The notes beneath the pieces are model-generated. The model was not told where the DNA came from. It ran no database searches and worked only from the letters and a program-made list of their open reading frames with translations. Of a DNA stretch of 64,000 nucleotides, positions 57,753-64,000 are shown in pieces. This DNA is from Silvimonas iriomotensis. GTDB taxonomy: Bacteria > Pseudomonadota > Gammaproteobacteria > Burkholderiales > Chitinibacteraceae. The position numbers were made by a program, and so were the translations under genes. Position 1 is the stretch's first letter. The number at the start of each line of letters is the position of its first letter. The stretch is from contig NZ_BMLX01000001.1 of NCBI RefSeq assembly GCF_014645535.1, positions 55,169 through 119,168 of the forward strand, written 5' to 3'.

Positions 57753-58035
57753 GAGGTGCTCCTTGTCTGACCAGGATGGCATGCAACCAGCTTGAACCCG
57801 CACCGGCCGCGTGCCTGTCGGACCAGCGTGTACTGCGGCGGGTAGAGATGCTGTAACGGGTGTCGGTGTTTGCTGGCAAAGGCGGGCGCGGGCTAAAAAG
57901 CGGGGACCACGGGGCCCCCTTGAAAGGCGCATCGCAACGTCATGGGGTCTCACCGCCATCGCAAAACGGTGTACACGTTGATCAGCACGACTTCATGGTC
58001 GCCCCAATGACAAGTGCATGCTATCGGCGCGCATC

Positions 58036-58956
58036 CTACGCCGCGTAAGACGGATCGGTGAGCGTCTGTGACAGTGCCAGCACGTGATCACGCAACCAGC
58101 GGTGCAAGGGGTCGGCATGCCGGCGCGGGTGCCAGGCCATGGTCACATGTACCACCGGCGTGGCGACCGGCAGCGCAAACACGGCCAGCGGCAGCGTCGG
58201 CGCAGTCCAGCGGGCAAAGACCTCCGGCACCGTGGCGATAAAGTCGGACGCGCACGCCATGGTCAGGGCGGACTGGAACCCGGGCGCAATCGCTGCCATC
58301 TGCCGCTCTGCACCGACTGCGGCCAGTGCGTCATCCACCGGGCCGCAGGCCAGACCGCGCCGGGACGCGCCAATATGTGGCCAGCGGATAAAGTCCGCCA
58401 CGCTGACCGGCCCCGGTTGCAAGGCTAGCGGGTGCCCCTGGCGCACCACGCCGACAAAGCGCGTATCAAACAACGGCCGGCTGTGGATTTCCGGCGCGTC
58501 GATATCCAGCACGCCCAGTTCCAGATCGGCAGAGCCATTGCGCAGAAACTCGATATTTTTCTCGGCCCGCGGCATGAAGCGCACCCGCACGCCCGGCGCC
58601 TCGGCCATCAGCCGCTCTGCCAGGCGAATCCCCCAGACGCCGGTAAAGCCGTCATTGGCGCGCAGCACCAGCGTGGCCTTGATGCTGGCCAGATCCAGCG
58701 TTTGCGGCACCAGCAAACCCCGCACGTCTTCGACTGCGGCACGCACGCGCTCTTGCAGGGCCAGCGCCCGTTCGGTCGGCACCAGTTTGCGGCCGGCCAG
58801 TACAAAGAGCGGGTCGCCCAGAGTGTGGCGCAAATGGGCGAGGCGGCGGCTCATGGCCGGCGCGCTGATGTTCAGGCGGCGGGCCGCGCCGGCGACGCTG
58901 CCTTCGGTGAGCAGGGCGTCGAGGTCGATGAGGGTGTTGAGGTCGAGGCGGGGCAT
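58036..58956 (-). CDS. LysR-family transcriptional regulator
   Basis: The 306-residue protein has the LysR winged helix (LNTLIDLDALLTEGSVAGAARRLNISAPAMSRRLAHLRHTLGDPLFVLAGRKLVPTERALAL) and an effector domain of the PBP type II fold (LVLRANDGFTGVWGIRLAERLMAEAP..., LELGVLDIDAPEIHSRPLF, GVVRQGHPLAL). It faces away from the DMT-exporter gene at 59642, the usual LysR target arrangement. However, 685 bp containing cassette E separates them, so the pairing is only suggestive. Confidence 0.92.
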   Translation of the reverse strand: MPRLDLNTLIDLDALLTEGSVAGAARRLNISAPAMSRRLAHLRHTLGDPLFVLAGRKLVPTERALALQERVRAAVEDVRGLLVPQTLDLASIKATLVLRANDGFTGVWGIRLAERLMAEAPGVRVRFMPRAEKNIEFLRNGSADLELGVLDIDAPEIHSRPLFDTRFVGVVRQGHPLALQPGPVSVADFIRWPHIGASRRGLACGPVDDALAAVGAERQMAAIAPGFQSALTMACASDFIATVPEVFARWTAPTLPLAVFALPVATPVVHVTMAWHPRRHADPLHRWLRDHVLALSQTLTDPSYAA

Positions 58957-58983
58957 GGGGGGCTTTAACCTTGGTTAGCTTGG

Positions 58984-59362
58984 TCAGCGCCTGCGGCGCG
59001 GTGTTTTGATACCGGCGGTGGCCGGAGCACGTTACTTTTCTTTGCTTCGCCAAAGAAAAGTAACCAAAAGAAAGGCGACCCCTGCGACTGCGCCCTTCGG
59101 GTTCCTTGCGCTTCTCGCGTGGCCCGGCTGGCTCCAGGGAACTCGCCCTTTGGGCTCAAACACCCTTGCGCCGAAACCCCGGGCCCCGCTGCGATGCTCA
59201 GCGCAGTCAAGGGGGAGGTAAGTCAAAAGCAACGGCAACGGCAACACCGGAAATCAACGACAACAGCAAGAGCTACGGCAAGAGCTACAGCAAGAGCTAC
59301 GGCAAGAGCTACGGCAAGAGCTACGGCAAGAGCTACGGCAAGAGCAACGGCAAGAGCTACGG
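58984..59362 (+). repeat. Hairpin cassette, copy E
   Basis: The first two stems match copy D. The small stem after GGGAACTC is GCCC-TTT-GGGC, the inverse of GGGC-TTT-GCCC in copy D, so both sides changed while pairing was kept. The tail has CTGCG/CGCAG with CAAGGGG. The distal array (59267-59362) has eight 12-mers of the form CAAGAGCTACGG, two of them with single changes. Confidence 0.85.
59267..59362 (+). repeat. 12-bp tandem array (CAAGAGCTACGG, eight units)
   Basis: Eight head-to-tail units cover 96 bp. Unit 2 ends CAG and unit 7 reads CAAGAGCAACGG. It has no stop codon in the frame that reads Lys-Ser-Tyr-Gly, producing a spurious repetitive frame. Confidence 0.95.
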
Positions 59363-59418
59363 CGATCCCGCGAACCATCTGTATGCAAGAACAGAATTCC
59401 CCGCTCTACCACTTCGTC

Positions 59419-59438
59419 ATTCCCGCGAAGGCGGGAAT
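59419..59438. repeat. dRS3-like palindrome, exact form
   Basis: The site is ATTCCC-GCGAAGGC-GGGAAT, an exact match to the neisserial dRS3 layout, preceded by CGTC and followed by CCAG as in the other copies. Confidence 0.75.
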
Positions 59439-59641
59439 CCAGTGGTAAACACCTGCGCCGCAGGCGCTAAAGCGTGGCCTGAACCATCCAGAGGCCTGCC
59501 GCCAAAGCACTACCCTGAAGCCCGCCACGCATCTAAACCAGTGCATGTCATGCATGTATCAATTAATCATATTGCAGTTTTTGCATTCATGCGCGGCAAC
59601 CACAATCAATGCATCCACCCATTAATCAAGGCGATGCGCCC

Positions 59642-60568
59642 ATGTCCAGCTCCTCCACGCCCGTTCACCGGCTTGCCCGTTTCGCCCCGTTGGGCGCGGT
59701 GTTGATCTGGTCGGGCAATACCATTGTCAGCAAGGCGGCGGCGACGCAGATTGATCCGGCGTCCATCACGTTTTACCGCTGGTTTCTGGCGGTGCTGGTG
59801 ATGACGCCGTTTGTGCTGCGAACGGTACTGGCGCGCCGGGCGCTGATCTTGCGGCATTTGCCGCAGCTGGCGGTGCTGGGTGGTCTGGGAATGGCCTTGT
59901 ATCAGGGGCTGGCTTATGTGGCGGCGCATCACACATCTGCGGTGAACATGAGTGTGATGCTGATGCTGGCGCCGCTGTTGTCGGCGGTACTGGCGGGGTT
60001 GCTGGCGCATGAAGGGTTGCCGTTGTACCGGCTGGCAGGGGCGCTGGTGTCGTTTGGCGGGGTGCTGGTGCTGGTCACGCACGGGCATCCGGCGCAGCTT
60101 GCGCAGGGGCAGTTCGGGGTGGGGGATGTGTGGATGCTGGTCGCGGTCAGCTCCAACGTGATCTACGGCATTCTGTACAAACGCTGGGCGATGGATCTGC
60201 CGACCTGGACGCAGCTTTATGTCCAGGCGGCGATCGGGGCCTTGCTGGTGTTGCCGTTCTGGCTGGCGGGGCCGATGACGCCGCTCTCGACAGGCAATGC
60301 GCCGCTGGTGCTGTACGCCGGCACGGCGGCTTCTTTGGGGGCGCCGTTTTGCTGGATGCAGGGGATACGGGCGCTGGGCGTGGCGCGGACGTCGCTGTTT
60401 CTGAACTTGCTGCCACTGCTGGTGGCACTGCTGGCGTTTTTGCTGCTGGGTGAACAACTGCATGTCTGGCATGCGGTTGGCGGCTTGATTGCGTTTGCGG
60501 GCGTGGTGCTGGGCCTGGGGCTGGTCAAGTTGCCGCGGTTGCAAAACAAAGGGCATGCCACATCGTGA
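59642..60568 (+). CDS. DMT-superfamily (EamA) transporter
   Basis: The 308-residue membrane protein has ten hydrophobic helices arranged as two EamA repeats (first: LGAVLIWSGNTIVSKAAATQIDPASITFYRWFLAVLVM; second: VAVSSNVIYGILYKRWAMDLPTWTQLYVQAAIGALLVLP), with LGVARTSLFLNLLPLLVALLAFLLLGEQL at the end. Such proteins export metabolites such as amino acids or purines; the substrate is not readable. The ATG at 59642 has AAGG upstream; an ATG at 59609 would add 11 residues. Its stop lies in the arm of a hairpin shared with the convergent chemoreceptor gene. Confidence 0.9.
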   Translation: MSSSSTPVHRLARFAPLGAVLIWSGNTIVSKAAATQIDPASITFYRWFLAVLVMTPFVLRTVLARRALILRHLPQLAVLGGLGMALYQGLAYVAAHHTSAVNMSVMLMLAPLLSAVLAGLLAHEGLPLYRLAGALVSFGGVLVLVTHGHPAQLAQGQFGVGDVWMLVAVSSNVIYGILYKRWAMDLPTWTQLYVQAAIGALLVLPFWLAGPMTPLSTGNAPLVLYAGTAASLGAPFCWMQGIRALGVARTSLFLNLLPLLVALLAFLLLGEQLHVWHAVGGLIAFAGVVLGLGLVKLPRLQNKGHATS

Positions 60569-60577
60569 CATGCCCTT
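60548..60577 (-). terminator. Probable terminator of the chemoreceptor gene
   Basis: AAGGGCATG and CATGCCCTT pair around about 11 bases. On the minus strand the hairpin is followed by a T-rich stretch (TTTGTTTTG). It overlaps the stop codon of the exporter gene. The T tract is interrupted, so this is a weaker call. Confidence 0.5.
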
Positions 60578-60598
60578 GTGATGCCTGATCCGGCCTGG

Positions 60599-62215
60599 TT
60601 ACAGGCGGAACTTGCCCACCATCTGGTTCAGGCGGGCTGCGACGTTTTCGATCTCGCCGGCGGTGTCGGTCGCGCGGTGGATTGAGGCGGTGGTTTCTTC
60701 CACCATGCGGCTGATGTCTTCCACGCGGCCGGCGATGCTGTTGCTGGCTTCGCTTTGTTCACGGGTGGCGCTGGCCATTTCGTTCAGGCGGCCCAGCGTG
60801 GCTTCGGCGCCGCCGTGAATGCGGCCGAGCGATTCTGCCACGTGATGCGCCACTTGCACGCCATGCTCAACCTGCGGCAAGGCTTCATCCATGACGGCCA
60901 CGACCGAGTCGGTCTCGGTCTGTACATCGGCCAGCATTTTTTCGATATCCACCGTGGCGCTGCTGGTGCGTTCGGCCAGTTTGCGTACCTCGTCGGCCAC
61001 CACCGCAAAGCCACGGCCTTGTTCGCCGGCGCGGGCGGCTTCGATGGCGGCGTTGAGGGCCAGCAAATTGGTCTGGCCGGCAATTTCCTTGATCACGGCG
61101 GCAATACTGGAAATCTCGCGGGATTTGGCATCCAGATTGCGGATCTGACCCGACGCGCGCGACACGCTGGCGGCGATATTGCCCATGGCGCTGGAGGCCT
61201 CGTTCACCTGCGTTACGCCCTCGGCGGCCAGTTCTGTTGCCATGCGCGAGGTCTGTTCCGCGTCGCCGGTGTTATCAGAAATATGGTTGATGCTGACGGT
61301 CAGCTCTTCCATCGCCGCGGCCATGGATGAGGTCGAATCAGTCTGGCGGCCGGCTGCAATGGAGATCTCGCGGCTGGCGCCGGCAATGGACGAGGCGTGG
61401 TGTTCCAGCTGCCGGGCATCGGTCTGGATGCCGGACATCACGCTGCTCAGCGACTGGCGCATGCGCTCGACTTCACCCAGGATGCTGCGGGAGGGCGCGT
61501 TGATGCGCTGGTTGCTGGTCAGATCACCGGCGGCGACGCGGGACACCAGTTTCACCACTTCATCAGGCTCGCCGCCCAGCGTGCCGGTCAGGCCGCGTAC
61601 GGCAATGATCAGGATGGCGCCGATGATGGTTGCGAGGATCAGGCAAGTGATCACCTGCCACTGTGCGTTATCCCAGAAACGCGCATTGGTTTCGGCAAAG
61701 CTGATACCGCTACCGACAACCCAGCCCCATTTGGGCGTGCGCACTGCGACGGACAAGAGATCAACTACTTTGCCGTCGCGCTTGCTGTCCCACCAGTATT
61801 CGGTCAGTGCGCCGCCAGACTTCTCCAGCGCGGCAGCTGCAATGGCGCCGACACTGCCGCCTTTGGAATCCTTGAAGTCGTTAAAGCTGGTGCCGACCAG
61901 TTGCGGGTCCAGCGGTGTGGCCACGAACACCAGTTTGTCATCCGTGACGTAAACGTATTCGCTCTTGTGGTACTTGTTTTCGCTCAGAATGTGGGCGGCC
62001 AGTGCTTTGGCATCAGCCTCGCTCATTTTGCCGCTGGCGCTGGCGTTTTCCAGCTGCACGATGGTGTTGTAGGTTGTTTTTACGAGCTGGTTGATGCGGG
62101 AGCGATTATCCTGGTCACTGGCATTGCGCAGTACATACAGGCTGACCAACGCCATACCCAGCAAAAACACCAGTACGACGACAGTCAGGCCCCAGGCCTT
62201 CTTCTTCAAAGTCAT
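60599..62215 (-). CDS. Methyl-accepting chemotaxis protein with sCache sensor
   Basis: The 538-residue receptor has helix 1 at about 7-29, a periplasmic single Cache domain of about 150 residues ([33 protein letters not shown]..., [12 protein letters not shown]), helix 2 near 190-212, a HAMP linker and the signalling hairpin. The tip carries the invariant [41 protein letters not shown]. It would sense a small ligand, often a carboxylate or amino acid in this sensor class, and control CheA. No C-terminal pentapeptide for CheR tethering is present (ends VGKFRL). The cheR and cheB genes at 36862-38306 are 24 kb away. Confidence 0.94.
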   Translation of the reverse strand: MTLKKKAWGLTVVVLVFLLGMALVSLYVLRNASDQDNRSRINQLVKTTYNTIVQLENASASGKMSEADAKALAAHILSENKYHKSEYVYVTDDKLVFVATPLDPQLVGTSFNDFKDSKGGSVGAIAAAALEKSGGALTEYWWDSKRDGKVVDLLSVAVRTPKWGWVVGSGISFAETNARFWDNAQWQVITCLILATIIGAILIIAVRGLTGTLGGEPDEVVKLVSRVAAGDLTSNQRINAPSRSILGEVERMRQSLSSVMSGIQTDARQLEHHASSIAGASREISIAAGRQTDSTSSMAAAMEELTVSINHISDNTGDAEQTSRMATELAAEGVTQVNEASSAMGNIAASVSRASGQIRNLDAKSREISSIAAVIKEIAGQTNLLALNAAIEAARAGEQGRGFAVVADEVRKLAERTSSATVDIEKMLADVQTETDSVVAVMDEALPQVEHGVQVAHHVAESLGRIHGGAEATLGRLNEMASATREQSEASNSIAGRVEDISRMVEETTASIHRATDTAGEIENVAARLNQMVGKFRL

Positions 62216-62429
62216 TTCAAAATCCCCTGTTTGGCTTGTCTGGCTGGCCCGCAGTTCTGATGACGCGGTGCCAACTGCTGCTTTGTAGCACTTTTAGCAT
62301 AATTCGCGGTGATGTCTTGCTCCGTGCTTAAGCAAGTGAGTTGCAATATAACCGTAATCAGGGGGATTGAAAAACGCTCCAAATCGAGTCTGGCAAAGGA
62401 ATAGAAGGTAATAATGCGGCTTGCCCGTT

Positions 62430-63722
62430 TTAGCCAATGGTGTCAGGTTTCGACAACAATTGGCTTTGGCAGCTCTGGGCGCGGGCCAGCAGCAAGGTGC
62501 GTTCGGGCAGGTTGCGGGTCATGGCGGCGGCGCGTTCAAATGCCGCGCCGGCCTCTTCAAAACGCCCTAGCCGGAACAGAAAGTCGGCACGCACCGCGGG
62601 CAAGAGGTGGTACTGGCGCAGGGCGGGTTCGTTCAGCAGGGCGTCGACAGCGGCAAGGCCGGCCTCGGGCCCGAACGCCATGCATACCGCGACGGCACGG
62701 TTCAGTTCCACCACGGGCGAGGGTGACACCTGGGCCAGGGCGTCGTACAGGGCGCAAATCTCTTGCCAGTCAGTGGCCTCGGCAGTGCAGGCGCGGGCGT
62801 GGCAGGCGGCAATACCGGCTTGCAAGGCGTAGGGGCCGAGCAGGCCACCCAGCGCGCGGGCGCGCTCAAGGGCGGCCAGCCCGCGCTGGATCAACAGGTG
62901 ATCCCAGCGCGCCCGGTTTTGTTCCAGCAGCAACACGGGCCGGCCGTGGGCATCGGTGCGGGCCCGCGCGCGTGAGGCCTGGATTTCCATCAGCGCCACG
63001 AGGCCGTGTACCTCCGATTCATCCCCCGCCAGCGCCGCCAGAATCCGGCCCAGGCGCAAGGCTTCATCACACAGCGCGGGGCGCATCCAGTCATCGCCAG
63101 CGGTGGCGGCGTAGCCTTCGTTGAAGATCAGGTAGATCACCGCCAGCACAGAGCCCAGGCGCTCGGGCAAGTCTTGTTTTTGCGGTACTTCAAACGGCAC
63201 TTGCGCGGCAGACAAGGTGCGTTTGGCGCGCACAATGCGCTGGGCAATGGTGGGCTCTGGCACCAGAAAGGCGCGGGCGATTTCATCGGTGGATAAACCA
63301 CCCAGCAGCCGCAGCGTCAGCGCCACGCGGCCTTCGGGCGGCAGTACCGGGTGACAGGCAATGAACAACAGACGCAAGACGTCGTCGCCGACCGGGTCAT
63401 CCAGCGCGGCCAGCGGGTCGATCCCGGCCAGTTCCTGTTCAATCTGGCGGTCCCGGCCAAACGCTTCATGCCGGGCCAGTTGCAGTTTGTGATGACGCAG
63501 GCGATCAAGCGCCCGGTGTCTGGCCGCAGTCATCAACCAGGCCGCGGGGTTGTCGGGCACGCCGGTTTGCGGCCAGGTTTCCAGCGCGCTGACCAGTGCG
63601 TCTTGCGCCAGTTCTTCGGCCAGACCGACATCGCGCAGCATGCGGGTCAGCGCGCCGATAATGCGGGCAGATTCAATATACCAGACCGCTTCAATGGCCT
63701 TGTGGGTGGCAAGCTGGCTCAC
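62430..63722 (-). CDS. ECF-type sigma factor with C-terminal TPR-like region (ECF42 group)
   Basis: The 430-residue protein has sigma region 2 (IIGALTRMLRDVGLAEELAQDALVSALETWPQTGVPDNPAAWLMTAARHRALDRLR) and region 4 (RVALTLRLLGGLSTDEIARAFLVPEPTIAQRIVRAKRTL). A long helical extension of about 240 residues follows (LAVIYLIFNEGYAATAGDD..., CALYDALAQVSPSPVVELNRAVAV, FLFRLGRFEEAGAAFERA), with tetratricopeptide-like pattern. This matches the ECF42 group, which lacks an anti-sigma factor and is encoded beside a YCII/DGPF protein, as seen here. The start is GTG at 63722. Confidence 0.9.
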   Translation of the reverse strand: MSQLATHKAIEAVWYIESARIIGALTRMLRDVGLAEELAQDALVSALETWPQTGVPDNPAAWLMTAARHRALDRLRHHKLQLARHEAFGRDRQIEQELAGIDPLAALDDPVGDDVLRLLFIACHPVLPPEGRVALTLRLLGGLSTDEIARAFLVPEPTIAQRIVRAKRTLSAAQVPFEVPQKQDLPERLGSVLAVIYLIFNEGYAATAGDDWMRPALCDEALRLGRILAALAGDESEVHGLVALMEIQASRARARTDAHGRPVLLLEQNRARWDHLLIQRGLAALERARALGGLLGPYALQAGIAACHARACTAEATDWQEICALYDALAQVSPSPVVELNRAVAVCMAFGPEAGLAAVDALLNEPALRQYHLLPAVRADFLFRLGRFEEAGAAFERAAAMTRNLPERTLLLARAQSCQSQLLSKPDTIG

Positions 63723-63782
63723 AGCGGGTTTTCCGTGATCAGGGCAGATGGCCCGCGTTCGCAGGCCATCTGCCGGGGGCGC

Positions 63783-64000
63783 TTAGTGGCCCTGGTTGGC
63801 CAGTTGCTCACGCAGGCGCGCTTCAGATTCACGTGCTTCGGGGGTGAATTCATCGCCAAAGTCTTCGGCTTCAAAAATCTGGCGGATTTCGATATCGCTT
63901 TCGGTGTGGAACGGGTTGGGCGAGCGCTTGACCCATTCAATACATTCTTCCAGCGATTTGGTCTGCATGATCCAGAAGCCGGCGATCAGTTCTTTGGTTT
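63783..64000 (-). CDS. YCII/DGPF-family protein, cut by the window end
   Basis: Only the C-terminal 72 residues are inside the window. They read TKELIAGFWIMQTKSLEECIEWVKRSPNPF..., then EIRQIFEAEDFGDEFTPEARE, a pattern of the YCII/DGPF proteins linked to ECF42 sigma factors. The frame is open to base 64000, so its start is further right. It lies 60 bp upstream of the sigma gene on the same strand, so the two probably share a transcript. Confidence 0.85.
   Translation of the reverse strand, partial: TKELIAGFWIMQTKSLEECIEWVKRSPNPFHTESDIEIRQIFEAEDFGDEFTPEARESEARLREQLANQGH

Larger units (their letters stand above)
58957..59641. other. Divergent intergenic region with hairpin cassette E
   Basis: It holds cassette E (58984-59362), an exact dRS3-like palindrome (59419-59438) and an AT-rich stretch with repeated GCATG near 59540-59600 that is probably the promoter of the exporter gene. 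Long frames here run through the 12-mer array and are not genes. Confidence 0.75.

Noticed and set aside
59032-59705. Frame with Lys-Ser-Tyr-Gly repeats resembling a structural or adhesive protein
   Set aside because: It is the 12-bp array of cassette E read in one frame; it lacks a signal peptide and a credible start.

Overview
The window looks like a chromosomal segment of a GC-rich betaproteobacterium, most likely of the order Neisseriales near the chitin-degrading Chitinibacteraceae (Silvimonas, Jeongeupia or Andreprevotia type). That placement is an inference. It rests on a secreted GH18 chitinase with two chitin-binding modules, a two-subunit AruF/AruG arginine succinyltransferase, chemotaxis and c-di-GMP proteins, and intergenic palindromes of the neisserial dRS3 form ATTCCC-N8-GGGAAT. 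No rRNA, tRNA, transposase, phage gene or CRISPR array was seen.

Layout. 213-6177: arginine succinyltransferase (AST) operon aruF-aruG-astD-astB-astE. 6178-7266: two facing copies of a repeat cassette. 7267-10291: small SRPBCC and membrane proteins, a MASE1-PAS sensor and a Cys-type alpha/beta hydrolase. 10292-14082: a structured leader followed by a four-gene osmoprotectant ABC importer. 14090-19475: two small secreted proteins, a DUF347 membrane protein, a repeat cassette and a secreted class C beta-lactamase-fold hydrolase. 19476-25857: a solute-binding protein, a phospholipase C-type phosphoesterase with an extra N-terminal domain, an Lrp regulator, a UvrD-type helicase and a GNAT acetyltransferase. 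25961-35656: an M13 peptidase, a questin-oxidase-like protein, the MdlAB exporter, a tyrosinase and a DUF2182 protein. 35622-47141: signalling genes, namely a large CHASE3 hybrid kinase with CheR, a REC-less CheB and a REC-kinase, three response regulators and a second hybrid kinase. 47827-48951: a DUF1348 gene and a divergent TetR with two clear operators. 49347-53502: chitinase, solute-binding protein and diguanylate cyclase. 53540-64000: an FHA membrane protein with a trypsin-like protease, DUF2199, PilZ, DUF4142, LysR, a DMT exporter, a chemoreceptor, and an ECF sigma factor next to a YCII protein cut by the window edge.

How the genes fit together. The AST operon turns arginine into glutamate and succinate for nitrogen and carbon. 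The chitinase, chemoreceptor, amino-acid-type binding proteins, diguanylate cyclase and PilZ protein fit a lifestyle of sensing, attaching to and degrading polymers. The osmoprotectant importer handles salt stress.

The most unusual content is non-coding. Six copies of a roughly 250-410 bp cassette lie between genes. They keep the same series of hairpins while the stem bases change on both sides, and each copy has its own short tandem array near the distal end. A second structured element is a leader of about 200 nt with four consecutive hairpins in front of the osmoprotectant operon.
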